A DNA stretch of 26,526 bases from an uncultured Clostridia bacterium (lineage in GTDB: Bacteria > Bacillota > Clostridia > Oscillospirales > Acutalibacteraceae). Shown in pieces: positions 6,815-13,978 of this stretch; within the stretch, counting starts at the first letter, position 1; each line of letters begins with the position of its first letter. The translations under genes and the position numbers were made by a program. Below the pieces are notes generated by a model. That model saw only the letters and a program-made list of their open reading frames with translations. It searched no databases and had not been told where the DNA came from. Where the stretch lies: NCBI GenBank assembly GCA_947623215.1, contig CANQGN010000002.1:1-26526 (forward strand), given 5' to 3'.

Positions 6815-6851
6815 ATTATACCATATTGTATGGCTAATTGCAATACAATAT
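6815..6851 (-). promoter_or_regulatory. Promoter and operator of toxin-antitoxin module 1
   Basis: On the minus strand TTGCAA (6843-6838), 17 bp and TATAAT (6820-6815). A perfect 9-bp inverted repeat, ATATTGTAT (6823-6831) and ATACAATAT (6843-6851) with an 11-bp spacer, overlaps the -35 and spacer, as expected for RelB-type autorepression. Confidence 0.8.
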
Positions 6852-6907
6852 AGCCAATCGGCAGGGCAAACGCGGCAGAATTTCAGCCTTCTAAAATTGC
6901 TTTGCAA

Positions 6908-8248
6908 TCAATCCTGCCTTTTATTCCGAATGATTCTTAAAAATCGCTCCACGTACTCCCTGTCTAAATCGCAGGTTTCCCAACCCGTTTCGTCCGCTTC
7001 TTTGGGAATCCCCAACGCGGTCAGCGCCCGGTCAAATTCCTCCAATTCCAAATAGGTATGTTCCTCGTATCGCTGAATTTGTTCATTGACGGTTGGCGTG
7101 TGAAAGGTGACGGTTTGGCCGTCGATTGTAATTTGGTAGTAAAAGCTGCCCTTTTTCTTGTATTCTGCAAAAGAAAAATTTTTGTCCCCAAATCCGGTTT
7201 TGATCGCCTCCACGTCGGCATAGCTGTATGCCACGCCCGTCGGCTGCCAGGGCGAATAGCGGATGATTTTGTCCGCTGTAACCGCAGTAAACTGAAAGGC
7301 GCAGCCATACAGCGCCGCCAGCCATGCAGCGATAGCGGCGACGCGCCATTTCCCCAGGCGATTCCAGAGGAACAATAGGTCGCTCGCCTCTTCCATTTCT
7401 TCTACCGGCTTTTTGCGGAGCCTGGCTGCCGCCCACACGCAAAACAACACGACGGGGAGGATAATAAGCAGCACCAGCGCCGCCCCCGCAAACGGCCCGT
7501 GTTCAAAAAACAAATAGTGCTCGGGCAGCGCCCACCCGGAGAACAGGGCGGTTAGGGCGACGACTGCCGTAATGCCCAAAAGAAAGGCCGCGCATAGCGC
7601 CGGCAGCAGCCACAGCATGTTGCGGGTTTTTCTCTTTACCCGCTCCCGGTTTTTCTTGTACTGCTGGGCGTAGTGCATCCAGTTCCAGGTGGTAAGCGCC
7701 GTGCAGAGAATGGCGACGACCCCGTTAAACAGCAGCAAATCGGTTCTCGCCGCCAAAATATTATAAAACAGCCAAAAAACAGGCGCCATGCAAATCAACG
7801 TCTCCGCAATAACGGTAATCAAATTGGGCGCGGCGAACTCCTTTACCTGTTCTTTCAGCTCGCTCATTTCGTCGCTTTCCAAAAAATCAATGGTCTCGTT
7901 GTATTCCGCCACGACCGTTTCGCTGTTTTCGTACTCTTTGGCCAGCAGCAGGCAAAGGGTTCGTTTGCTTTCGCACAGCTCCTCCTGCGCTGCAAAGGCG
8001 TCTGCCTTTCGGTGCAGCGCCTGCTTCATCTCGTCGGCGTTCATCGCCAAAAGCCGTTCAATTTCTTCAATGCTAAAACCAAGGTAGCGAAAGAGTTTAA
8101 TCCATTTGAAGCGGGTCACGTCTTCCTCCGTATAATGCCGGTAGGCGTTTGCCTGGTTGCGGCCTACGGCGATTAAATGTTTGGACTCATAATAGCGAAT
8201 GCTTTTGGCCGTCAGCCCGGTCAGCTTTTCTACGTCCTTAATGGTCAT
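6908..8248 (-). CDS. Membrane-bound MerR-family regulator with exported C-terminal domain
   Basis: A 446-residue protein. Residues 1-70 are a MerR DNA-binding domain (MTIKDVEKLTGLTAKSIRYY, later GFSIEEIERLL), and a coiled dimerisation helix runs to about 135. Five hydrophobic segments follow at about 142-165, 171-193, 211-237, 252-276 and 301-323. The loops KKNRERVKRKTR and RLRKKPVEE keep positive charge inside, so the last ~120 residues (324-446) should be outside. Most MerR proteins are soluble and short, so this is a one-component membrane sensor by inference; the C-terminal domain was not recognised. The ATG at 8248 has AAAGGGA 7 nt upstream. It is transcribed alone, from a MerR-type promoter. 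Confidence 0.85.
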   Translation of the reverse strand: MTIKDVEKLTGLTAKSIRYYESKHLIAVGRNQANAYRHYTEEDVTRFKWIKLFRYLGFSIEEIERLLAMNADEMKQALHRKADAFAAQEELCESKRTLCLLLAKEYENSETVVAEYNETIDFLESDEMSELKEQVKEFAAPNLITVIAETLICMAPVFWLFYNILAARTDLLLFNGVVAILCTALTTWNWMHYAQQYKKNRERVKRKTRNMLWLLPALCAAFLLGITAVVALTALFSGWALPEHYLFFEHGPFAGAALVLLIILPVVLFCVWAAARLRKKPVEEMEEASDLLFLWNRLGKWRVAAIAAWLAALYGCAFQFTAVTADKIIRYSPWQPTGVAYSYADVEAIKTGFGDKNFSFAEYKKKGSFYYQITIDGQTVTFHTPTVNEQIQRYEEHTYLELEEFDRALTALGIPKEADETGWETCDLDREYVERFLRIIRNKRQD

Positions 8249-8260
8249 GCGCAATCCCTT

Positions 8261-8292
8261 TCTGTTTGCCTGTTTACCTGTTTGCCTATTTC
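8261..8292. repeat. Four tandem 8-bp repeats in the MerR leader
   Basis: TCTGTTTG, CCTGTTTA, CCTGTTTG and CCTATTTC follow one another between the likely transcription start and the ribosome site. Tract length could change the leader by slippage, but no evidence of variation is available. Confidence 0.7.
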
Positions 8293-8298
8293 CCCACA

Positions 8299-8329
8299 AG
8301 AATACACCCTGACCCAGGGGGAAGGTCAA
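8299..8329 (-). promoter_or_regulatory. MerR-type promoter with 19-bp spacer
   Basis: On the minus strand TTGACC (8329-8324) and TATTCT (8304-8299) are separated by 19 bp. The spacer holds the imperfect dyad ACCTTCCCCC / GGGTCAGGGT. A 19-bp spacer with a dyad is the hallmark of promoters that MerR proteins untwist, so autoregulation is likely. Confidence 0.8.
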
Positions 8330-8424
8330 GAACTTTTTCGCTTTTTTGTTGGATTGACTGTGTTTTTTGTGTGGATAGCCATACGACCGCCGGCCGGCAA
8401 CCGTTCTGTTACGCCTTGCGGCGG

Positions 8425-8497
8425 AATGAAGCGGCGCCTGCGGCATGAATGAAGCGGCGCTTGGCAGCGCCATGAAGCACCGCCTGCGGCATGAATT
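8425..8497. repeat. Short interspersed repeat block
   Basis: ATGAAGCGGCGCCTGCGGC-like units recur, with ATGAAGCGGCGC, ATGAAGCACCGCCTGCGGC and GCGGCATGAAT variants, in noncoding DNA between the MerR promoter and the tmRNA terminator. No gene is supported here. Confidence 0.55.
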
Positions 8498-8576
8498 ATA
8501 ATCGTCCGCGAAGCGGAACCGAGCGCGACCGCCGCCGGGGGAACCGAGCACGAGCGCCCGCAGTGCGGGGAGCAGC

Positions 8577-8751
8577 GAGTGCGCAGGTTGTGCAGCAACA
8601 CGGTGAAACGAGCCGCCGTAAGCGCGGCGAAGTTGAACCGACTGTTGCAAACGGAGGAAACAGGGAGCGCGCAGGGCTGTGCCGCAACACGATGAAACGA
8701 GCCGCCGTAAGTGCGGCGAAGTTGAATCGATTGTTGCAAACGGAAACCAGC
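8577..8751. repeat. Two tandem copies of an ~88-bp repeat
   Basis: Copy A (8577-8664) and copy B (8665-8751) share long identical blocks such as GAAACGAGCCGCCGTAAG and TGCGGCGAAGTTGAA or CGCGGCGAAGTTGAA. Overlapping open frames exist on both strands, but they only mirror the repeat. Confidence 0.8.
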
Positions 8752-8791
8752 TAAAACAATTGGCGGGCTGCCAAGGTGCAGCCTTCTCTTC

Positions 8792-8857
8792 TTCACTCTT
8801 CACTATTACATATTACCTCCCAAAAATCGGCAGCAAAAGTTTTTAGTGAAGAGTGAA
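8792..8857. repeat. Inverted repeat with 14-bp arms
   Basis: TTCACTCTTCACTA (8792-8805) and TAGTGAAGAGTGAA (8844-8857) are perfect inverse copies around a 38-nt loop. The right arm continues into direct GAATAGT repeats. This resembles a small dispersed repeat of the genome. Confidence 0.75.
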
Positions 8858-8875
8858 TAGTGAATAGTGAATAAG

Positions 8876-8909
8876 TAAAAATCGGCAAGCTCCAAAGTCG
8901 CTTGCCGAT
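8876..8909 (-). terminator. Terminator of tmRNA
   Basis: ATCGGCAAGC (8881-8890) and GCTTGCCGAT (8900-8909) form a 10-bp stem followed on the minus strand by a T-run, directly after the tmRNA 3' end. Confidence 0.85.
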
Positions 8910-8912
8910 TTT

Positions 8913-9263
8913 TGGTGGAGGCGAGGGGAATTGAACCCCTGTCCGAAAGCCTATTCCCAAAATGTTCTCCGAGCGCAGGCAGTCCTTTTAATTCCCGCGG
9001 CGCAGCGCCGGCTGTCAGGCTATGCGCGCGGTAGCTTTCCTAAGTCATGCGGGGAAACAAAAGCGCTTTTCTCCCGCACGTTCACCGCTAATCGACGCCC
9101 TTACTTCCGGCCGCGGTACTCCGGAGAAGGACGGCTGCTTAATTAAGCAGCGTAGGCAACTTGAGTGTTGTCGTTTGTTTTGAAAAGTGCGGCGTTTTAC
9201 GTGCGTCCGCAGCACGGCTCGCTGATTCTGGTTCAAAACCCCCGTCGAACCCTTTACGCCCCC
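8913..9263 (-). ncRNA. ssrA: tmRNA (ssrA)
   Basis: The ends form the Ala-tRNA-like half: the 5' end GGGGGCG pairs with CGCCTCC before an encoded CCA, and the 3' part holds the T-arm GGTTCAATTCC. The RNA rescues stalled ribosomes with SmpB, whose gene is directly upstream. The tag reading frame ends KTNDNTQVAYAA with TAA at 9145-9143, inside an 18-nt palindrome (GCTGCTTAATTAAGCAGC). The resume codon is uncertain. By comparison with the Bacillus tag (which has GKTN), TTC or AAA just before ACA-AAC is likely; GCA at 9190-9188 is another option. Length is about 351 nt, normal for a one-piece tmRNA. Confidence 0.95.
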
Positions 9264-9295
9264 ATTTTTAACAATTTTTGATTTTCGCTTTTCCG

Positions 9296-9781
9296 CTATT
9301 CCGCCGAAGCGCCGATGTTCCGGTTTTTGAGCGCCCGGTCAATGTTGCGCTGGTCGTCTCGCCGGGCGGCGGTTTCGCGTTTATCATACAGCTTTTTGCC
9401 GCGGCAAAGGCCCAGTTCTAATTTTACCCGCTGACCGCGAAAATATACCCGCAGCGGTATAAGGGTAAGCCCCTGCTGCTTGAGCACGCCGTACAGCCGC
9501 AAAATTTCGCGCTTGTGCATGAGCAGTCGGCGCACCCGGTAGGCGTCGCGGTTAAAAATGTTGCCCTTCTCGTAAGGGCTGACGTGCATACCGTTTACAA
9601 GCAGCTCGCCGCCCTCTATGGAACACCAGGCGTCTTTTAAATTCACGCCGCCGCCCCGAATGGACTTGACCTCGGTGCCGAACAGCTCAATGCCGGCTTC
9701 CATTGTCTCCTGCACAAAATAGTCGTGATAGGCCTTTTTGTGCACGGCAACCACTTTCATCGGCTGGTTACGCTCTGGCAT
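9296..9781 (-). CDS. smpB: SsrA-binding protein SmpB
   Basis: A 161-residue basic protein that binds the tRNA-like part of tmRNA and places it in the ribosomal A site. Family marks are VHKKAYHDYF, GIELFGTEVKSIR (about 30-43), LKDAWCSIEGGEL and the positively charged C-terminal tail (YDKRETAARRDDQRNIDR) that enters the mRNA channel. The ATG at 9781 has AAAGGCGG 8 nt upstream; an internal Met at residue 8 is possible. tmRNA starts 32 nt after the stop. The 59-nt gap to recR holds a GGTTGGG/CCCAACC hairpin without a U-run. Confidence 0.96.
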   Translation of the reverse strand: MPERNQPMKVVAVHKKAYHDYFVQETMEAGIELFGTEVKSIRGGGVNLKDAWCSIEGGELLVNGMHVSPYEKGNIFNRDAYRVRRLLMHKREILRLYGVLKQQGLTLIPLRVYFRGQRVKLELGLCRGKKLYDKRETAARRDDQRNIDRALKNRNIGASAE

Positions 9782-9840
9782 GGTCTGCCGCCTTTCTTAC
9801 AAGTTTGGTGCCCGGTTGGGATAACCCCCCAACCGAACCG

Positions 9841-10446
9841 CTACGAGAGCTCGCTGCGCCCTTCCAGCGCGCGCGAGAGGGTAACGTCGTCGGCATACTC
9901 TAAGTCGCCCCCCACGGGAATGCCGTAGGCAAGGCGGGTAACCCGCACGCCCAGCGGCGCGATTAACCGGGCCAAATACAGCGCGGTGGCCTCTCCCTCT
10001 ACCGTGGGGTTGGTGGCCATAATGACCTCTTCTACCGCTTCGTTAGAAAGCCGCGCCAGCAGTTCTTTTACCCGCAGCTGATCGGGGCCTACGCCGTCCA
10101 TAGGCGAAATAACCCCGTGCAGCACGTGGTACAGGCCGTTATACTCCCGCGTGCGCTCAATGGCGGCTACGTCGCGCGGGTCTTCTACCACGCAAATGGT
10201 GGCGCGGTCGCGCTCTGAGGCCGCGCAAATGGCGCAAACGTCGCCGTCGGTTAAATCCTGGCAAATAGAGCAGCAATGAATGGTTTGGCGGGCCTCTAAA
10301 ATGGCGGCGGCAAACTGCTCCGCCTCGCCGGGCGGCAAGTCCAGCACAAAAAAGGCCAATCGCTGGGCGGTTTTGCGGCCAATGCCCGGCAGCCGCTCAA
10401 ACTGCTCGATTAACCGGGCGAGCGGCGGTACCTGATAAGACGACAT
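9841..10446 (-). CDS. recR: Recombination mediator RecR
   Basis: A 201-residue protein that, with RecO/RecF, loads RecA onto gapped DNA. It shows a helix-hairpin-helix near the N-terminus (RLPGIGRKTAQRLAF, residues 18-32), a four-cysteine zinc finger (Cys59, Cys62, Cys71, Cys74), and a Toprim domain (ICVVEDPRDVAAIE, then ATNPTVEGEATALYLA). Length is typical. It starts 3 nt after the ebfC stop, in the conserved dnaX-ebfC-recR order. Confidence 0.96.
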   Translation of the reverse strand: MSSYQVPPLARLIEQFERLPGIGRKTAQRLAFFVLDLPPGEAEQFAAAILEARQTIHCCSICQDLTDGDVCAICAASERDRATICVVEDPRDVAAIERTREYNGLYHVLHGVISPMDGVGPDQLRVKELLARLSNEAVEEVIMATNPTVEGEATALYLARLIAPLGVRVTRLAYGIPVGGDLEYADDVTLSRALEGRSELS

Positions 10447-10449
10447 ACC

Positions 10450-10803
10450 TTACAACAACCCGCCCATGCCCGGCAAATTCAACCCGCCGGTGAGCTTTTG
10501 CATTTCTTCATTCGCGGTAGTTACGGCCTTGTCTACCGCTTCGTTGAAGGCGGCGGTTATCATGTCTTGCAGCATTTCCACGTCGTCGGGGTCTACCGCC
10601 TCCGGCTGAATGTGAATGGCCCGCAGGTGGTGGGTACCGTCTATGGTCACCTCTACCATGCCGCCCGAAACGGCGGTATATTCCCGCTCGTCCAGCTCTT
10701 CTTGCAGGCGGCCGGCCTCCTCTTGCATTTTTTGGGCTTGTTTGAGCATTTGGTTCATATTGCCCGGGCCGCCGCCGTAGCCCTGGGGAAGTCTTGCTTT
10801 CAT
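10450..10803 (-). CDS. ebfC: Nucleoid-associated protein of the YbaB/EbfC family
   Basis: A 117-residue protein. The middle has the conserved helix MNQMLKQAQKMQEEAGRLQE and the strand pair YTAVSGGMVEVTIDG, followed by DDVEMLQDMITAAFNEA. Family members are small dimeric DNA binders. The N-terminal Gly/Pro-rich segment (PQGYGGGPGN) and the Met/Gly-rich tail are usual in Firmicutes. AAAGGAA precedes the ATG. It lies between dnaX (17 nt upstream) and recR (3 nt downstream), the standard arrangement. Confidence 0.95.
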   Translation of the reverse strand: MKARLPQGYGGGPGNMNQMLKQAQKMQEEAGRLQEELDEREYTAVSGGMVEVTIDGTHHLRAIHIQPEAVDPDDVEMLQDMITAAFNEAVDKAVTTANEEMQKLTGGLNLPGMGGLL

Positions 10804-10820
10804 GCGGTTCGTTCCTTTCT

Positions 10821-12503
10821 TTACGCCTCGTCTTCGGCGTCCAGATTCTCTATCGGCACCCGGCCGTTTAAGTGGCGCATAAACGCCTCTAACGGGTCCG
10901 CCGCCTCGGCGGGGGCCGCCTTTTGGTAAGGCCCCAACCGGTAGGTTTTGCCGGTTACGGCGGTAATGGCGTCGCGCAGGGCGGTGCGGTTTTGTTGCTG
11001 CCGCAGCAGGTCAGAAAACTGCGGGTGGGCGCAGTCGATGAGCAACAAATCGCCCCGGCAGAAGGCAACGGAATTTTTGAGCACCGAGGCCATCATGCGG
11101 TTGGCGCCCCCAAGGGCGTTCAGCACGGCGTCCCACGCCTCAAACGGCGTTTCGCCCGGCCGCGCAGCAACCGGCCGCTCTGCCGGCCGCTCCGGCTGTG
11201 GCGGGGCGGGTAAATCTTCCGGTGGGGGGGCGTCTGCATCGTCAAAGGGGGGCGGCTCGCCCGGGTCGTCCCGCTCCTGTTCGGGGGCGGGTTGTTCGGC
11301 CTGCGGCGAGGGCGCGGCCTCCCGCTTTGGCGGGGGCTCCTGCTTTGCCTCCGCCCGCCCCAGCGGGGGCGCCTGTTTTGCCTGCGGCTGCTCCGGCGGG
11401 GGCGCGGTCGGCTGCGGGGCGCCGCCCTCCGGCAGCAAAAAGCGCAGCAGCGCCATTTCCAGCTCCAGGCGGGGGGCGGCGGCCGTGCGCATTTCGTCCC
11501 GCGCGGCGGCCAGCATACGGGTCAGCCGCAGCACCTCGCCCGGGGCGGCGGCCATATTCATCATGCGGCGCAAATCGTCTGGCGAAGCCGAAAGCAGCGT
11601 TTGCGGGTCGGGCACCATGGTGCAAATGAGCACCCCGCGCAGCTGCTCCAGCAGCTGGTCGCACAGCCGCCGGGCGTCGCCCGCGGTTTGGTAAAGCGCC
11701 TCTACCGCCCGCAGCGCCTCGTCTGCTTTACCGGCAAACACGGCCGCAAGCAGCGCCAGCAGGCCGTCGGCACCGGCCAGCCCCACCAGTTTTTCTACCC
11801 GGCGGCAATCGACCCGTTCGCCCGGCGCGTCTACGCAGCGGTCAAGCAGCGAAAGCGCGTCGCGCATACCGCCGTCTGCCAGGCGGGCCAGCAGGCGGGC
11901 GGCTTCTTCCTCTAACTCTATCGACTCTCGCTTTGCCACAAACAACAGCCGGGCGGCGATGACTTCGTCTGAAAGGCGATGAAAATCAAACCGCTGGCAG
12001 CGCGAAAGCACGGTGGCCGGCAGGGCGTGCACCTCGGTAGTGGCCAAAATAAAAATGACGTGGGCGGGCGGCTCTTCCAGCGTTTTGAGCAGCGCGTTAA
12101 AGGCCGCGCCAGAGAGCATGTGCACCTCGTCTATAATATACACCCGGTAGCGCCCCGCCACGGGGGTAAAGCGGGTTTCCTCCCGCAGGGCGCGCACCTG
12201 CTCTACCCCGTTGTTCGAGGCGGCGTCAATTTCTTCTACGTCCAGCAGGCGACCGGCGTTAATGCCCCGGCAAATTTCGCACTCGTTGCAGGGTTCGCCC
12301 TCGCGGGGCGAGAGGCAGTTCACCGCCTTGGCCAATATTTTGGCGCAGGAGGTTTTGCCGGTGCCGCGCGGCCCGGTAAACAGGTAGGCGTGCGAAAGCC
12401 GGTCGCCTTTTACCTCGTTTAGCAAGGTCGCCACAATGGGCTCCTGCCCCACCACGTCGGCAAAGGTTTGCGGCCGCCACTGGCGGTAAAGCGCCTGATA
12501 CAC
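10821..12503 (-). CDS. dnaX: DNA polymerase III subunit gamma/tau
   Basis: A 560-residue clamp-loader ATPase. Walker A GPRGTGKTS is at residues 44-52, a zinc site uses Cys63, Cys72, Cys75 and Cys78, Walker B IIDEVHML is near 128, and the SRC sensor (LSRCQRFDF) follows. Residues ~375-470 are a Pro/Gln/Ala/Glu-rich linker, and the C-terminal part would be the tau-like polymerase-binding domain. A GTG start at 12503 is chosen because GGGGG lies 7 nt upstream and the family begins (M)YQALYRQWRP. No obvious A-AAA-AAG slippage site was seen. The SRP RNA gene lies directly upstream, as in Bacillus. Confidence 0.95.
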   Translation of the reverse strand: MYQALYRQWRPQTFADVVGQEPIVATLLNEVKGDRLSHAYLFTGPRGTGKTSCAKILAKAVNCLSPREGEPCNECEICRGINAGRLLDVEEIDAASNNGVEQVRALREETRFTPVAGRYRVYIIDEVHMLSGAAFNALLKTLEEPPAHVIFILATTEVHALPATVLSRCQRFDFHRLSDEVIAARLLFVAKRESIELEEEAARLLARLADGGMRDALSLLDRCVDAPGERVDCRRVEKLVGLAGADGLLALLAAVFAGKADEALRAVEALYQTAGDARRLCDQLLEQLRGVLICTMVPDPQTLLSASPDDLRRMMNMAAAPGEVLRLTRMLAAARDEMRTAAAPRLELEMALLRFLLPEGGAPQPTAPPPEQPQAKQAPPLGRAEAKQEPPPKREAAPSPQAEQPAPEQERDDPGEPPPFDDADAPPPEDLPAPPQPERPAERPVAARPGETPFEAWDAVLNALGGANRMMASVLKNSVAFCRGDLLLIDCAHPQFSDLLRQQQNRTALRDAITAVTGKTYRLGPYQKAAPAEAADPLEAFMRHLNGRVPIENLDAEDEA

Positions 12504-12535
12504 CGGAACACCCCCTTTTTTTGATACACACAAGC

Positions 12536-12559
12536 CAAAAGCTCCCTGTTCTTCGGAGC
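12536..12559 (-). terminator. Weak hairpin after the SRP RNA
   Basis: On the minus strand GCTCC and GGAGC form a short stem followed by TTTT, at the 3' end of the SRP RNA and upstream of dnaX. It could process or partly terminate the RNA. Confidence 0.5.
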
Positions 12560-12672
12560 ACGCACGCACAGACTGACTGCGTCGCACCGGGCAAACTGCT
12601 TAATGCTGCTCGGTTCCCCGCCTGACATGGTTCACAGCGCCCCGTCGCCCAGGGCCCATGCGTGCGCACGCC
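12558..12672 (-). ncRNA. ffs: Signal recognition particle RNA, small type
   Basis: The apical domain is clear: GAACCATGTCAGG, CGG-GGAA-CCG tetraloop, and GAGCAGCATTAAGCAG, matching the Ffh-binding helix 8 consensus. The outer ends GTGCGCACGCA and TGCGTGCGTGC pair to close a long hairpin of about 115 nt. It guides Ffh and ribosomes to the membrane. Its place just ahead of dnaX is conserved in Firmicutes. The exact ends are estimated. Confidence 0.9.
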
Positions 12673-12706
12673 GAAAAATAGGAAGCGTTGATTCAATTGG
12701 TCGTGA

Positions 12707-13444
12707 CTATAGCTGCGCCAAATCCACAAATCGGTCGGCGGCTGCCGGAGCGGCCGCGCCGTCGTTTTGAATTTTGTCTGAGATAGATTGCAGCGCCTGG
12801 GCAATTTCTTCCCGCACGCGGGCGAAAAGCTGCTCGGTAGACTGCACCGCCTGGGCGTTCTCTCCGGCGGAATTCATACAATGCTCTACCGCGCGGTCGG
12901 TTTGGCCGTTTTGCAGCTGCGCCTCTAACCTGGCCACCTTTTGGGTGAGCGCCCGGTTGCGGCCGTGCAGCAGGCTTACGCAGTTTACCAGCGCGGTGTT
13001 TTGCTCGGCCTCTTGCCGCAAAGAAGAAAACTCCTCTTCCAGCAGCCCCAGCTGCTCCTGCAAGCGGGCCAATTCCTCCGCCTGCCCGGCGATGACCCGG
13101 TCTTTTTCGGCCAGCCGCTCCTCTTTTTCGGCGGCGGCGGCTTGCCCGGCGGCAGCGTCATGGCGGGCGGCCTCGGCCAGCTGCTGCTGCAAGGCGGCGG
13201 CCTGCTCTGCCTCCTGCTTCGCGCGGCGGCAATCCTCCGCCTCCGCCATAGCGCGGGCGGCGCACGCGGTCTGCTCGGCCAGGCGGCCCTCCAGCTCGGC
13301 CTTCAGCCCGTCATATTCCGTTTGAAGGGCCGTTTGCTGCTCCGTCAGCTGGCGGGCAAAATCGGCGTGGGCCTCGTTGATATACGCCAGCACCTGGCGG
13401 CGGCGAAAGCCAAACAACACGCGTTGAAAACGAACCGGCTGCAT
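12707..13444 (-). CDS. Coiled-coil protein with DivIVA-like N-terminus
   Basis: A 245-residue protein, not assigned to a named gene. Residues 4-25 (VRFQRVLFGFRRRQVLAYIN) resemble the DivIVA/GpsB membrane-binding start. Residues ~30-180 are an almost unbroken coiled coil rich in Ala, Glu and Gln, and a C-terminal helix ends DRFVDLAQL. No membrane segment or signal peptide is seen. DivIVA-like proteins mark curved membrane or division sites, so a cell-division scaffold is a fair guess. AAGGGAGGA precedes the ATG at 13444, and it has its own promoter. It sits between tadA and the SRP RNA. Confidence 0.75.
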   Translation of the reverse strand: MQPVRFQRVLFGFRRRQVLAYINEAHADFARQLTEQQTALQTEYDGLKAELEGRLAEQTACAARAMAEAEDCRRAKQEAEQAAALQQQLAEAARHDAAAGQAAAAEKEERLAEKDRVIAGQAEELARLQEQLGLLEEEFSSLRQEAEQNTALVNCVSLLHGRNRALTQKVARLEAQLQNGQTDRAVEHCMNSAGENAQAVQSTEQLFARVREEIAQALQSISDKIQNDGAAAPAAADRFVDLAQL

Positions 13445-13479
13445 TGCAACGTCCTCCCTTATTTACAGGCTGCGCCTTT

Positions 13480-13508
13480 ATTGTACCATACCCGGCGGCG
13501 AAAATCAA
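13480..13508 (-). promoter_or_regulatory. Promoter of the coiled-coil protein gene
   Basis: On the minus strand TTGATT (13508-13503), 17 bp and TACAAT (13485-13480). The -35 overlaps the tadA stop codon. Confidence 0.7.
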
Positions 13509-13978
13509 GGGTTTTTGCCCGGCCCGCGGCGGTCGGCAAAAAAGCGAGAGAGCACCGCGGCGCACTCCTCTGCCAAAACGCCGGGGGTCACCCGGGGGGT
13601 GTGGCAAAAATCCAGCGCAAAGAGCTGAATGTTCGACCCCACGCACCCGGCGGCGGGGTCGGCCGCGCCGTACACCAGCCGGTCTACCCGGGCGTTCACA
13701 ATGGCCCCGGCGCACATGGGGCAGGGCTCCAGCGTTACGTAGAGGGTGCAGCCGGTCAGCCGCCAATCATTTCGCACGCGGGCGGCGGCGCGCAGGGCCT
13801 CGCACTCCGCGTGAGCGGTGGGGTCGCCGGTTTCTTCGCGGCGGTTGCGCCCCTCGGCAATCACCTGCCCCTTGTAGGTTACCACCGCGCCCACCGGCAC
13901 CTCGCCCGCCTCGGCGGCCTGCCGCGCCAGCTCCAGCGCCCGGCGCATGGGGGGCAGGTCGCCGTAGTAGTCACACAT
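13505..13978 (-). CDS. tadA: tRNA-specific adenosine deaminase TadA
   Basis: A 157-residue zinc enzyme that turns A34 of tRNA-Arg(ACG) into inosine. The deaminase signature is complete: HAE (His56, Glu58) and PCPMCAGA (Cys86, Cys89). NARVDRLVYGA, CVGSNIQLF and FFADRR also fit TadA. Its ATG at 13978 overlaps the end of the protease gene by 8 bp and lacks a clear ribosome site, so translation is probably coupled; an ATG at residue 11 is possible but has no ribosome site either. Confidence 0.94.
   Translation of the reverse strand: MCDYYGDLPPMRRALELARQAAEAGEVPVGAVVTYKGQVIAEGRNRREETGDPTAHAECEALRAAARVRNDWRLTGCTLYVTLEPCPMCAGAIVNARVDRLVYGAADPAAGCVGSNIQLFALDFCHTPRVTPGVLAEECAAVLSRFFADRRGPGKNP

Noticed and set aside
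8326..8796. Open frames over the 88-bp repeats with RLQQSIQLRR-like text
   Set aside because: Translated copies of a noncoding repeat in several frames. No ribosome site, and the repeats explain the length.
8249..8803. 183-residue N-terminal extension in frame with the MerR gene
   Set aside because: It crosses the MerR promoter and dispersed repeats. The ATG at 8248 has a proper ribosome site and begins a canonical MerR domain.
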